Notes: generated by a model not told the origin, from the sequence alone. A stretch of DNA of 64,000 bases from Rossellomorea aquimaris TF-12 (GCF_001648555.1 NZ_LQXM01000029.1:62001-126000), one strand, 5' to 3'. Shown: positions 27,734 through 36,613, numbered from the stretch's first letter. Translations and numbers: made by a program.

Positions 27734-28966
27734 TTACACCCAATCACCATTTCTGAAAATGGATTCGATGGAACCGTCTTCTTTTTCACCATCAATATTC
27801 AAGTCAGCAGAACCAATCATAAAATCTACATGAATCATGCTTTCATTAAATCCTACTTTTCGTAATTGCTCAGGACTCATTTCTTTGCCATTTTCAACAC
27901 AAACAGATAAAGCTCTTCCAAGTGCAATATGGCAAGATGCATTTTCATCGAATAGTGTGTTGTTAAAAATGATATTCGTATTTGAAATAGGTGAGTTATG
28001 CGGAACTAAGGCTACCTCACCAAGATAAGAAGAACCTTCATCAGTTTCTAGAAGATTTTTTAATGTTTCATAGCCCTCTTCTGCTGAGAAATCTACTACC
28101 TTACCATTTTTGAAGGTTAAAGAAAAGTTCTTTATTAATGTGCCGCTGTAATTAAGAGGTTTTGTACTTGTAACAACACCGTTTACTCCTGTTTTTACAG
28201 GTATCGTAAAAACTTCTTCTGTTGGTAAATTAGGAACGAACGGAATGTTTTGATCATTTGTAAACTGGGCACTAATCCATTTTGTTTGCGGGTCAAATTC
28301 AATAGATAAGTCAGTACCAGGTGCTTTATAGTGTAGTTTCTTATATCCCTGCTCGTTTAAACGGCGAGCGTTTTTATTCAGTTCTTCAATATGTCTTTCC
28401 CATAAATCAACCGTATTGTCTTGATCAGTTCGTGTTGTATAGAAAATCTTATCCCAGAGCTTTTCTATTGAAGCTTCTTGGTCAAGATCAGGAAATACAC
28501 TTTGAGCCCACTCAATTGTTGGGTAAGCCGCAATTAACCAGCTTATTTTCCCGCCACCAATATAAGTGGAAAAATCTTTCATTGCTTCGGCTGAAGCTTT
28601 GTTTAATATAGCGACTCTCGTTGGATCTGAATCCTTTAGAAGTGATGGATTTGGTGCAGCTAAATTTAGAACTGCAACGTTATTTTCCGCCATTTCAATA
28701 AAGCCTTTTGCCTTCCAATGTGGGAAAGCCTTTAATCCTTCTTCAGAAGATTTTTCTAATCTGATTTTTTTAATCTCTTCATCATAATAATCTGTCAGCA
28801 CGTTTAATGCACCAGCATCATAGGCTTTAGCAGTTACATGACGAACGAACTTATAGGCTGAAATTGGAGCAGAGATTAATAACTCCTGATCTTTTTGTAA
28901 ATTTAATCCTACGCGAACAATTAAGTCAGCGTATCTCTCTAAATTTTTATCAAATTGTTTAGACAA
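27734..28966 (-). CDS. M29-family aminopeptidase (AmpS/PepS type)
   Basis: A 410-residue cytoplasmic metallo-aminopeptidase, the normal length of the family. M29 marks include TDLSIEFDPQTKWISAQ, FVPNLPTEEVFTIP (with the metal-ligand Glu), GEVALVPHNSPIS, NASCHIALGRAL (ligand His) and MIHVDFMIGSADLNIDG near the C-terminus. It removes N-terminal residues from peptides during peptide turnover. AGGAGGGATTTACTTTGTC gives a good start. It is a single gene. Confidence 0.92.
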   Translation of the reverse strand: MSKQFDKNLERYADLIVRVGLNLQKDQELLISAPISAYKFVRHVTAKAYDAGALNVLTDYYDEEIKKIRLEKSSEEGLKAFPHWKAKGFIEMAENNVAVLNLAAPNPSLLKDSDPTRVAILNKASAEAMKDFSTYIGGGKISWLIAAYPTIEWAQSVFPDLDQEASIEKLWDKIFYTTRTDQDNTVDLWERHIEELNKNARRLNEQGYKKLHYKAPGTDLSIEFDPQTKWISAQFTNDQNIPFVPNLPTEEVFTIPVKTGVNGVVTSTKPLNYSGTLIKNFSLTFKNGKVVDFSAEEGYETLKNLLETDEGSSYLGEVALVPHNSPISNTNIIFNNTLFDENASCHIALGRALSVCVENGKEMSPEQLRKVGFNESMIHVDFMIGSADLNIDGEKEDGSIESIFRNGDWV

Positions 28967-29115
28967 AGTAAATCCCTCCTTTTATATGTATACAGTTAAT
29001 ACTATATCTCTTTATTCAGAAAATTTCCATTTGTGACTTAAATTCGAAGGTATATTTATTGAATGAATTCAAAGACTAGATACAATAAGTATAAAAGGAA
29101 AGGGGGGAGTGGTTT

Positions 29116-29775
29116 ATGGATGTTAGTCTACTTTGGAAAGCAGTAATAATTGTCATTGGAGGGACGCTGCTTTTAAGAATAGCAGGAAGAAAGTCTATTT
29201 CTCAAATGTCACTTGCTCAAGTAGTGATTATGATTGGAATTGGTTCTTTATTAGTACAGCCAATTGCAGGGGAAGGTATTTGGTCAACACTTATCGTAGG
29301 ATTAATGCTCGTTCTCTCATTGATTATCATTGAGTATGCCCAGTTAAAAATAGATTTGTTTGAGAAATTCATTTCCGGAAGAGCAAAGGTTCTAATCAAA
29401 AATGGTGAATTACAAGTTGATACACTACGAAAACTTCGCTTTTCTGTGGATCAGTTAGAAATGAAACTAAGACAAAATCAAATTTCTTCTATTAAAGATA
29501 TCAAGGAAGCGACTCTTGAGCCAAATGGACAGTTAGGGTTTGTCCTTAATCCCAATAAACAACCTGCTTCAAATGAAGATATTCAGCTATTAAGACAGGA
29601 AATATTTGCACTGAAACAACTCATCCTTAACCCTTCATGGAAGTCTGCTAATTTATCAGATTTTAAACCTAACCAACCAACAATGTCAGCATTGAACCCC
29701 AAAAATGAAAATGATTTGTTTAATGAAATTAGTTCCCAGTCACATTCAGTAGAGCCACCTGAAAATTTACAATAG
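29116..29775 (+). CDS. DUF421 (YetF-type) membrane protein
   Basis: A 219-residue protein with three N-terminal helices (about 5-25, 35-50, 57-77) and a cytoplasmic DUF421 domain (about 78-160). Typical elements are RIAGRKSISQMSLAQVVIMIGIGS, SGRAKVLIKNGEL and LRQNQISSIKDIKEATLEPNGQLG. Bacillus paralogues such as YetF and YkjA affect spore or stress traits; the molecular role is unknown. The tail after residue 165 is variable. In the same frame after two stops a short run (KDWPLIITIRNMDDDGLLEI) remains open, possibly the decayed end of a longer tail. Confidence 0.85.
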   Translation: MDVSLLWKAVIIVIGGTLLLRIAGRKSISQMSLAQVVIMIGIGSLLVQPIAGEGIWSTLIVGLMLVLSLIIIEYAQLKIDLFEKFISGRAKVLIKNGELQVDTLRKLRFSVDQLEMKLRQNQISSIKDIKEATLEPNGQLGFVLNPNKQPASNEDIQLLRQEIFALKQLILNPSWKSANLSDFKPNQPTMSALNPKNENDLFNEISSQSHSVEPPENLQ

Positions 29776-29916
29776 TATTGAAAAGACTGGCCATTAATTA
29801 TAACCATTCGAAATATGGATGATGATGGATTATTAGAAATAATGGAACAGTAATAAAAGAAAATGATTAAAGCATTACTGAACTTTAGGGGGCTATTATG
29901 AAATAAACGCATCTTA

Positions 29917-29957
29917 AAAAGAAAAGCTCAGAATTAATAGCTCTGAGCTTTTCTTGT
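29917..29957. terminator. Bidirectional terminator
   Basis: Arms AAGAAAAGCTCAGA / TCTGAGCTTTTCTT, between the DUF421 gene and the convergent quorum-sensing operon. Confidence 0.85.
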
Positions 29958-30061
29958 GTGTGAGTTAATCTGAGAGTTCGGATGATATTTAGCTTGTTAT
30001 TTTAAATTTTCCCCACAGTAACTGAAATACTTACATTATTGTTTACAGTCTTTAATGTGGA

Positions 30062-30178
30062 TTATAATTTACTGCTAAACGGCGGGAAGTCTTCTTCTGG
30101 TGAGTTGATGACAACAACTCCCGCTAGTGCCATTGCAGTTAAGCTAGTTACAATCAATAGCTTCTTAAACTTTTTCAT
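30062..30178 (-). CDS. Secreted pro-peptide of an RRNPP quorum-sensing pair
   Basis: A 38-residue precursor: basic start MKKFKKLL, a hydrophobic signal segment (about 7-24, ending in AMALAGVVVI) and a short exported tail NSPEEDFPPFSSKL. This is the classic form of Phr, NprX and PapR pheromone precursors. It begins 11 bases after the stop of the HTH-TPR regulator on the same strand, and its ribosome binding site AGGAGGTGATG overlaps that stop. The mature signal is probably a five- to eight-residue piece of the tail around EDFPPFS; the D-x-P-F-like pattern recalls PapR. Which residues are kept cannot be told from sequence. Confidence 0.8.
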   Translation of the reverse strand: MKKFKKLLIVTSLTAMALAGVVVINSPEEDFPPFSSKL

Positions 30179-30189
30179 TTCATCACCTC

Positions 30190-31446
30190 CTAAAGTGAAA
30201 GCATATCTTCATAAATGGAATTGGCTTCATTTAAATGAAATGCAGCTTTTTTATATTTTCTGGCTTGCTGGTAATAATGTCCGAACAGTTTCGAGTATTC
30301 TGCGTAAAGAAGCGAATTCCCATTCTTTTTATAAAATGGTAATGAATAATCCTCCATAAATGATTCAAATCCTTTTGGGAAGTCATTTAAAGCATATTGA
30401 TAGTATGATAATTGATAGAATTTTTCTGGGTAAACCTCTTTTGAACAAAGTTTAAGCCCCTCCGATAACCATGAGCCAACATGTGAGAAGTGATTTTTTT
30501 TATAATATTCTTTTACTAATGATAAGATGGAATTTAGTCTACCTTCAATATCACATTCTTTCAGTTGAATGCTCCGTGTGTAATGTTCAATGGCTTCTTC
30601 ACTCTTATTCATGCCAGATTTTAAATAGCCCAGATTCTGTTCTACCTTGGCATGTAAACTAGTGTAATGGATAGACTGACTAATCATATTGGACCATTCA
30701 TAATGCTTTAAAGCCTCTTCGTTATATCGAATTCTTCTAAAACAGATTCCTAACAACAAATGTACCTCAGCGCATCTTTTTTGAAAGTACACACCTTGAA
30801 AAATAGACAAGGATTGTTCACCATAATATATAGCGAGTCGATACTGATGAAGTCGGGTTAGGACTAAACTAAACAAATAATACAAATCTGCCCGTTCATC
30901 TTCATTAATAACATTACCAAGTACATAATAATTTTCTGCTTCTTTTAATTCATCTCTTGCCTTGTCATGATTTTGAAGTAAATAATAATAATTCCCTTTA
31001 TATTTATGATAATAAAACTTTAATTTATCAGATAATTCTTTATAATTCGATTGGATTTCCACTATGAATTTAGATGCAAAGTTCATTTCTGAATGAATTA
31101 AATGAAATCGAATACAAAGCACTTTGTAAAATAATTGTGGCATCAATTCATCCGTATGTTCTAAACTCTCTTTTATCTTATTATGTATGGATTCTGCTTC
31201 TTTAAGATTGTTCCAGAGTAAAGATTGATTCCATTGGTCTAGTTGCTTGCTTAAATCGTTTTGGTTGTGCAGTAAACTAGATACTCCTAACCGAGAACAT
31301 AGGAGCTGAATAATGTCATTAGAAGGAGTTATTTGATTGTTTTCAAGTTTTGAGAGGTACGATACTGATATAATTCCCTTTGAAAGATCTTCTTGTGTTA
31401 ACTTTTTTCTAAGACGATGGTAGCGGATTTTTGCACCAATGGTCAT
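30190..31446 (-). CDS. RRNPP-family peptide-sensing transcriptional regulator (PlcR/NprR type)
   Basis: A 418-residue regulator: an N-terminal XRE helix-turn-helix (residues 1-62, LTQEDLSKG..SVSYLSKLENNQITPS) and about nine TPR-like helical hairpins to the end (for example CAEVHLLLGICFRRIRYNEEALKHYEW and NLGYLKSGMNKSEEAIEHYTRSIQL). This layout is that of PlcR and NprR, which bind a re-imported pheromone in the TPR groove and then activate target genes. The companion pro-peptide gene follows at 30062-30178. Close targets are not obvious; the peptide gene and the regulator itself are candidates. Confidence 0.88.
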   Translation of the reverse strand: MTIGAKIRYHRLRKKLTQEDLSKGIISVSYLSKLENNQITPSNDIIQLLCSRLGVSSLLHNQNDLSKQLDQWNQSLLWNNLKEAESIHNKIKESLEHTDELMPQLFYKVLCIRFHLIHSEMNFASKFIVEIQSNYKELSDKLKFYYHKYKGNYYYLLQNHDKARDELKEAENYYVLGNVINEDERADLYYLFSLVLTRLHQYRLAIYYGEQSLSIFQGVYFQKRCAEVHLLLGICFRRIRYNEEALKHYEWSNMISQSIHYTSLHAKVEQNLGYLKSGMNKSEEAIEHYTRSIQLKECDIEGRLNSILSLVKEYYKKNHFSHVGSWLSEGLKLCSKEVYPEKFYQLSYYQYALNDFPKGFESFMEDYSLPFYKKNGNSLLYAEYSKLFGHYYQQARKYKKAAFHLNEANSIYEDMLSL

Positions 31447-31687
31447 TTCCTCTGTCTCCTCTATATGGTGTTACCCTTTATTTCAGTAATTTAATGAAGT
31501 AATTAACTAAAATAGTATCACAAAAAAAGGTGAAATGTTTAGAATATTCCTATAATTATATTTTTTGTAGGTATATTGTATTGTGTTTTTGGGGGCGTTC
31601 ATTACTTTTGACATTTGTTTTGATGATGACCTTATGAGTCAATCCTCATCCACTTCAATCTTCACTCATACTCTAGAGTTTATGAAT

Positions 31688-31712
31688 GCTCTTTTCGCAA
31701 AGATTGTTGTTT
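31688..31712. repeat. MITE-like element, copy B (left end only)
   Basis: GCTCTTTTCGCAAAGATTGT TGTTT, identical over about 25 bases to the left end of copy A at 15263. It lies in the 370-base gap between the regulator and the aldolase gene; the rest of that gap has no gene I can support and should include both promoters. Confidence 0.65.
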
Positions 31713-31817
31713 ACAATAACATAATAGAGAGAGCTATGACGAAAAGTTCGTACAAGGATAAAAAATCATAGTTTGTTATACTATGGTCATTATGATTTAT
31801 TAGAGGAGGTAGAAGAG

Positions 31818-32834
31818 ATGATAGATTTAAGAAGCGATACAGTTACAAAACCTACAGAAGAAATGAGGTTAGCTTCATATCGTGCAGAAGTAGGAGACGA
31901 CATTTATGGAGAGGATCCAACGGTTCGAAATCTTGAAGAAAAAGCGGCATCTATTTTAGGGAAGGAAGATGCACTGTTCGTTACAAGTGGTACGCAAGGT
32001 AATCAAATTGCTGTTTTAACCCATACGAGACCTGGTAATGAAATTCTATTAGAAGAGAACTCTCATATATTTTATTATGAATCCGGGGCTGTTGCAGCTT
32101 TGGCCGGTGTTCAAACACGAACACTTCCTGGTGTAAAAGGAGCGATGGATCCAGCAAATGTAGAAGCTTCCATTCGTGTAGAAGATCAGCATTTTCCAGA
32201 AACAGGATTAATATGCTTAGAGAACACCCACAATCGCGCAGGAGGAGCAATTATTTCTCCTCAAAATATGGAAGCTATATATTCTATTGGGAAAGAATAT
32301 TCAATTCCAGTTCATGTAGATGGGGCACGGTTATTTAATGCAGCAAGTGCAAGTGGACGAGATGTTAAAGATTTCACAATTCATTGCGATACAGTGCAAA
32401 TTTGCTTGTCAAAAGGATTAGGTGCACCTGTTGGCTCTATTATCGCAGGAGATAAAAATTTTATTAAAAGAGCTAGAAAATGGAGAAAGAGGTTAGGCGG
32501 AGGCTTAAGACAAGTAGGGATAATTGCAGCCCCGGGACTTGTAGCACTTACAACGATGAGAGAACGGTTGGAAGAAGATCATCAAAAAGCCAAAATTCTA
32601 CAGGAAGCTCTTCAAAACTGTAAAGGGATCGAAGTCATAAATGATGTAGATACGAATATTGTTGTGGCAGATGTAAAGAACAGGGGAATCTCAGCAGAAC
32701 AGTTTGTAATTCAACTAAAAGAAATGGGCGTATTGGCTGTTTCGTTTGGTCCAACATCAGTTCGGTTTACAACTCATTATGATGTTTCAATGAATCAAAT
32801 AAAAGAAGTAGTGAAAATCCTTCAAAAAATGTAA
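31818..32834 (+). CDS. ltaE: Low-specificity L-threonine aldolase
   Basis: A 338-residue PLP enzyme cleaving L-threonine or allo-threonine to glycine and acetaldehyde. It starts IDLRSDTVTKPTEEM, has GDDIYGEDPTV, the cofactor region VTSGTQGNQIAV, the aspartate HVDGARLFNA, and the PLP-lysine in CLSKGLGAPVGSI. The upstream frame is open from 31773, but GAGGAGGT at 31803-31810 is seven bases before the ATG at 31818, which matches the family start. It is a single gene. Confidence 0.93.
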   Translation: MIDLRSDTVTKPTEEMRLASYRAEVGDDIYGEDPTVRNLEEKAASILGKEDALFVTSGTQGNQIAVLTHTRPGNEILLEENSHIFYYESGAVAALAGVQTRTLPGVKGAMDPANVEASIRVEDQHFPETGLICLENTHNRAGGAIISPQNMEAIYSIGKEYSIPVHVDGARLFNAASASGRDVKDFTIHCDTVQICLSKGLGAPVGSIIAGDKNFIKRARKWRKRLGGGLRQVGIIAAPGLVALTTMRERLEEDHQKAKILQEALQNCKGIEVINDVDTNIVVADVKNRGISAEQFVIQLKEMGVLAVSFGPTSVRFTTHYDVSMNQIKEVVKILQKM

Positions 32835-32956
32835 TAAATGATTTACATTTAATGATCTGCTTTTATCTATGAAATAAGCAAACTCCTTGGAGAAATAATG
32901 AACGATACAGTATTTTTGTGATAGATTTTCGAATGCTTTTAAGAATAGCAATACAT

Positions 32957-33162
32957 AAGGCTCTTTTTTTGTTGCTTTTTAAGGTTAGAGTGGTGGTTGA
33001 TTGCAGTTCAAGAGAGTTAGAGTGGTGGTCTATTTTTGCTTGATAATTAGAAATCCTGTCTATAAAAAAATGTTTTCTGTCACCATTAAGCACACACTAG
33101 TTGACAGAGCCTTATGTAGACCTAACATTTGAAAACAACATTCTTTGCGGTATGAGCCTTAT
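32957..33162. repeat. MITE-like element, copy C (both ends)
   Basis: Left end ATAAGGCTC..TTTTTGTTGC and right end GAAAACAACATTCTTTGCGG .. GAGCCTTAT are inverted copies. The interior has a 13-base direct repeat GTTAGAGTGGTGG at 32984 and 33016 and no coding sequence. The element fills most of the 408-base gap between the aldolase and DUF2680 genes. Confidence 0.6.
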
Positions 33163-33170
33163 AAAAAAAT

Positions 33171-33213
33171 AAAAGGCTAATCCTACTTCATATAAAGAGG
33201 ATTAGCCTTTTTG
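33171..33213. terminator. Bidirectional terminator
   Basis: Perfect arms AAAAGGCTAATCC / GGATTAGCCTTTT; serves the DUF2680 gene on the minus strand. Confidence 0.85.
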
Positions 33214-33243
33214 AAAAAATTAGTTGAAGCATTTATCAATAGG

Positions 33244-33570
33244 TTATTGATTGGAATCTTGTTTCAATTTTCCATGATGTGGATGCCATCTCATCATAAA
33301 ATCATTTTCCTTTAATTTTTCATGCTTTTTTTCCAGCATTTTTAACATGGTATCACCTTGTTCTTTTGTGAAAACACCATATTCCACATATTTATTAATG
33401 AGTTCCTTTTTCGTTGCCAGCATTTCATCATGTAGTTTACTTAACTCTGATTTTTGCTCTTCAGTTAGCTTTACTTGGGGGTTTTGCTGCTCTCCCTCAG
33501 CTGTGGCGAAAGACCCTATGCCAAGGCTCATAATAAAGACAACTAAAATGGATAAAAAAACTTTTCGCAT
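33244..33570 (-). CDS. DUF2680 (YckD-like) secreted protein
   Basis: A 108-residue exported protein. The signal peptide is MRKVFLSILVVFIMSLGIGS FATA (cleavage near residue 24). The mature domain is helical and charged: LTEEQKSELSKLHDEMLATKKELINKYVEYGVFTKEQGDTM, the DUF2680 pattern. A His-rich tail (MRWHPHHGK) might bind metal. The reading frame is open further upstream, but GAAGGGATTACTC precedes this ATG and the signal peptide begins here. Function unknown; related YckD is expressed in the forespore. Confidence 0.85.
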   Translation of the reverse strand: MRKVFLSILVVFIMSLGIGSFATAEGEQQNPQVKLTEEQKSELSKLHDEMLATKKELINKYVEYGVFTKEQGDTMLKMLEKKHEKLKENDFMMRWHPHHGKLKQDSNQ

Positions 33571-33700
33571 GAGTAATCCCTTCCTTTCTAATTTTCTCTG
33601 ATATTCTTTCCGGATATTTAGCAGAATATGTATGAGTGGACGAATAAGATAGAAACTTGATACCATTATGACAAATCAATGATTGAAAGGTGCTAATAAA

Positions 33701-34105
33701 ATGATAAAACAGTTTTTATCAAGCATTGGAATTGGACATGTAAAAGTGGATACGATTGTTCGTAATCCTAAAATCTCTCAAGGAGATGTGATAGAAGGGG
33801 AAGTAGTGTTACAAGGAGGTATGGCAGATCAACCCATCAACAATATACAACTCCTATTACTTCTTAAATATGAGGAAGATAAACAAGATAGCGACTTTTG
33901 TTTTCATGAAAGGGAAATTGAAACCATCATCTTAAACAAAATTGGTACAATTCATGCAGGTGAAGAAAAGAAGGTTTCCTTTCAATTTCCTACCCAGCAT
34001 GACCACCCGCTAACTTCTGATGCAAACCAAACAGTCTTAAGAACAACTGTCGATATTCCACAAGCAGTCGACCCAACTGATGAAGATAGTATTATCGTTC
34101 GATAA
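33701..34105 (+). CDS. Short Spo0M-like arrestin-fold protein
   Basis: A 134-residue protein matching the N-terminal half of Spo0M (about 258 residues): FLSSIGIGHVKVDTIVRNPKISQGDVIEGEV, the GDVIEGxVxLxGG arrestin strand pattern, and the ending LRTTVDIPQAVDPTDED. Spo0M influences sporulation onset and cell shape in Bacillus. The C-terminal arrestin lobe is missing and no remnant follows, so this is either a naturally short paralogue or a truncated gene; the clean stop and terminator favour the former. GAAAGGTG precedes the ATG. Confidence 0.75.
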   Translation: MIKQFLSSIGIGHVKVDTIVRNPKISQGDVIEGEVVLQGGMADQPINNIQLLLLLKYEEDKQDSDFCFHEREIETIILNKIGTIHAGEEKKVSFQFPTQHDHPLTSDANQTVLRTTVDIPQAVDPTDEDSIIVR

Positions 34106-34137
34106 TGCTTGTTTTTACAAATTTATTTATGAACCCT

Positions 34138-34172
34138 ACAGACTGATTCTTTAAGAATCAGTCTGTTTTTAT
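34138..34172 (+). terminator. Terminator after the Spo0M-like gene
   Basis: Arms ACAGACTGATTCTT / AAGAATCAGTCTGT followed by TTTTATTTTT. Confidence 0.85.
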
Positions 34173-34344
34173 TTTTCATGAATAATAAGTACCTTAGGGT
34201 TTTTGATTGAAGATGAGTGAATGTTCTTATTGAAATCAATACCAACGAATTGTAAGATAAAGTAAGCGTGTACATTCAAAATATTCAGAATTCATAAGTT
34301 TGTTTTGTGTACAGGCAAAAAAGCTATAGTTAAGGAGGAGTTTT

Positions 34345-36084
34345 ATGGGTGGAATATGGTTGGCTATTATTGGTGGGATTGTGTTCTTTTTAGGATATCG
34401 GTATTATTCCAAACTTATTGCGGAACGAGTATACCGATTAGATCCAAATTACGTTACACCTGCTCATCAATATAAAGATGGTGTCGATTTTGTACCAACG
34501 AATAAGTTTGTTTTGTGGGGACATCACTTTACATCAGTAGCAGGTGCAGCTCCGATTGTTGGTCCAGCGATAGCAGTATACTGGGGATGGCTCCCAGCCT
34601 TCTTATGGGTAATATTAGGTACTGTTTTTGCTGCGGGTGTACATGATTTTGGTACTTTGGTTCTTTCCGTTAGAAATAAGGGGCAATCTGTTGGTTCGTT
34701 AGCAAATAAGTTAATTGGGAAAAGGGCAAAAGTTTTATTTCTGTTCATCATCTTAATACTTGTATTAATGGTAAATGCGGTCTTTGCATGGGTTATTGCA
34801 AATTTATTTATTACGTTCCCTGCAAGTGTACTTTCTGTCTTTATTCAAATCCCATTAGCTGTATGGATAGGACATGCCGTTTATAAACGGAATGGAAGTA
34901 TGCTGTTACCTTCAATTGTTGCTCTTGCAGTGATGTATTTATCTGCAATAATTGCTAGTCGTGTAGGATTTCTCCAAATCGATCTAGTTAAATATTTCGG
35001 AGGGCAGGATGCAACTGGGGTGTTTGGATTAAGTACGACCAGCATGGCGTTCTTTGTATGGATCATCATTTTAATGATCTACGTATACATAGCTTCTACT
35101 TTGCCGGTTTGGAAGCTTCTGCAACCAAGAGATTATATAAATTCTCACCAATTAATTGTTGGACTGGGGTTATTATATTTAGGGCTATTATTTACTAATC
35201 CGGAAATTACAGCTCCTATGACCAATAGCTCAGCAGACGTATCCTGGTTCCCACTATTGTTTATCACAATAGCTTGTGGTGCAATTTCAGGATTTCATGG
35301 CTTAGTATCGTCAGGAACTTCATCCAAACAGTTAAATAATGAAACAGATGCACGATTTGTTGGGTATTTAGGTGCAGTAGGGGAAGGGGCATTAGCGCTT
35401 ATTGCGATAATAGCTTGTATTACCTTCTTCCCAAATGTCGAGGAATTTCAAGCCACATATAGTGGATTTGCTGCTGCAAGCGGAGCTGGTTTGGGTGTTT
35501 TCATTAAAGGAGCTGGCCAGCTTGCAACGGGCGTTGGAATACCAGCTGATATAGCAGCGACCATTGTATCTGTTATTATCGTAAGTTTTGCAGCAACTAC
35601 TCTAGATTCTTCCGTGCGATTAATGCGTTACATTATTGCCGAACTTGGTGAAGAGTACAATGTAAAGAAATTGACGAATACCCATGTAGCTACTTCAATT
35701 GCAGTAGTTTCCAGTGCTGCTTTAACTTTATTACCTCAAGGACCTAAAGGATTTGGTTCAGGTGGGTATCTGCTTTGGCCATTATTTGGAACTTCAAATC
35801 AGTTACTAGCTGGAATAAGTTTGCTTTTAATTACTATTTGGCTTAAACGACAAGGAAGGAATTATATTGCTACGTTGATTCCAATGCTCTTCCTTATGTT
35901 TATGACCTTGTGGGCAATGATTCATCAGGTAGTATTCGAGTGGTCAGGTTTCGGGGAGTCCGAAGGTAACATGCTTTTATTTATATTTGGTAGCATTATC
36001 TTGATTTTCACCTTATGGATATTGATTACAGCAGCTTCCACTCTTGGAAAGAAGAATGATGATCATACTCAATTTACGGCTTAG
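34345..36084 (+). CDS. cstA: CstA-family carbon starvation transporter
   Basis: A 579-residue membrane protein with about sixteen helices. CstA-family marks are FVPTNKFVLWGHHFTSVAGAAPIVGPAIAVYWG near residue 50, FHGLVSSGTSSKQL near 315, and ATTLDSSVRLMRYI near 415. Family members (CstA, BtsT) import peptides or pyruvate under carbon limitation; which substrate applies here is open. AAGGAGGAG precedes the ATG. No CcpA cre site was identified with confidence. It is a single gene followed by a strong terminator. This carbon-starvation CstA is unrelated to the CstA of the sulfur operon nomenclature. Confidence 0.9.
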   Translation: MGGIWLAIIGGIVFFLGYRYYSKLIAERVYRLDPNYVTPAHQYKDGVDFVPTNKFVLWGHHFTSVAGAAPIVGPAIAVYWGWLPAFLWVILGTVFAAGVHDFGTLVLSVRNKGQSVGSLANKLIGKRAKVLFLFIILILVLMVNAVFAWVIANLFITFPASVLSVFIQIPLAVWIGHAVYKRNGSMLLPSIVALAVMYLSAIIASRVGFLQIDLVKYFGGQDATGVFGLSTTSMAFFVWIIILMIYVYIASTLPVWKLLQPRDYINSHQLIVGLGLLYLGLLFTNPEITAPMTNSSADVSWFPLLFITIACGAISGFHGLVSSGTSSKQLNNETDARFVGYLGAVGEGALALIAIIACITFFPNVEEFQATYSGFAAASGAGLGVFIKGAGQLATGVGIPADIAATIVSVIIVSFAATTLDSSVRLMRYIIAELGEEYNVKKLTNTHVATSIAVVSSAALTLLPQGPKGFGSGGYLLWPLFGTSNQLLAGISLLLITIWLKRQGRNYIATLIPMLFLMFMTLWAMIHQVVFEWSGFGESEGNMLLFIFGSIILIFTLWILITAASTLGKKNDDHTQFTA

Positions 36085-36158
36085 GAATTAATGTAATAGG
36101 TGACCAAAGTTATCTAAAGGGGCTTTCAACTATTTCATGTATTCTTTGATTGTTGCCG

Positions 36159-36203
36159 ATGAAAAAAAGTGAAGAAGGATATTCCTTCACTTTTTTTCAT
36201 TTT
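36159..36203. terminator. Terminator after the CstA transporter gene
   Basis: Perfect 15-bp arms ATGAAAAAAAGTGAA / TTCACTTTTTTTCAT. Confidence 0.85.
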
Positions 36204-36227
36204 GTTAAATGAGGGAGGAGTGTCTAT

Positions 36228-36611
36228 ATGATAGAAATCATGATGATTCGTTCGGAGCTTGAAGTAGGAATGGGATGATGTGGAGGTATTAGTGGTGACG
36301 GGTTCATCACAATGGATCAAGATTTCTCACATCATGACCAGGAAAGAAAATCTCTTGCAAACTTATATTGCGAAACGATAGATAAGTATGAAGAGCACGT
36401 TTCAATGATGTATTGTGATCCTAGAAATGTGTTTACCATTCTCTTTTATCTAATTAAACACGTAGTTAATAAAAACATTACAATGTTAAGTGCATTGAAG
36501 AATCTCTTGTTTTGCATAAAGAGACAATCGGTATTCATAAACGGTTTATATATTGAAGAGTTAAAAGATTACCATTCTACTATTCAGAATTTGATAGAAG
36601 GGAGGAGATAG
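36228..36611 (+). CDS. Putative selenoprotein: ArsD-like thioredoxin-fold protein with in-frame UGA
   Basis: A 127-residue frame read through one TGA at codon 17 (36276-36278). It starts at ATG 36228 with GAGGGAGGAG seven bases upstream. MIEIMMIRSELEVGMG leads to UGA, then Cys18-Gly-Gly. The ATG after the UGA (36312) has no ribosome binding site. The order strand, UC motif, helix, strand VSMMYCDPRN, helix, strand SVFINGLYI matches thioredoxin-like/ArsD proteins, where a vicinal Cys pair sits at this point. A bSECIS-like hairpin follows (36292-36310). The gene heads an operon with a CC-tailed protein, an ArsA-type ATPase and an M24 peptidase. A nonsense mutation or sequencing error of a Cys codon is the alternative; the second Sec candidate in the window argues against it. 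Confidence 0.7.
36292..36310 (+). promoter_or_regulatory. bSECIS-like hairpin in the ArsD-like gene
   Basis: Stem GTGGTGA / TCATCAC (seven pairs, one G-U) with loop CGGGT. The loop begins 20 bases after the UGA and has G at its second position, within the bacterial SECIS consensus as I know it (loop 16-37 bases after UGA, a G among the first two loop bases). Confidence 0.6.
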
Positions 36612-36613
36612 AA

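Noticed and set aside
36312-36611. A separate 99-residue gene starting at ATG 36312
   Set aside because: No ribosome binding site, and the frame continues upstream through one UGA to a well-placed start and a thioredoxin-like first strand.
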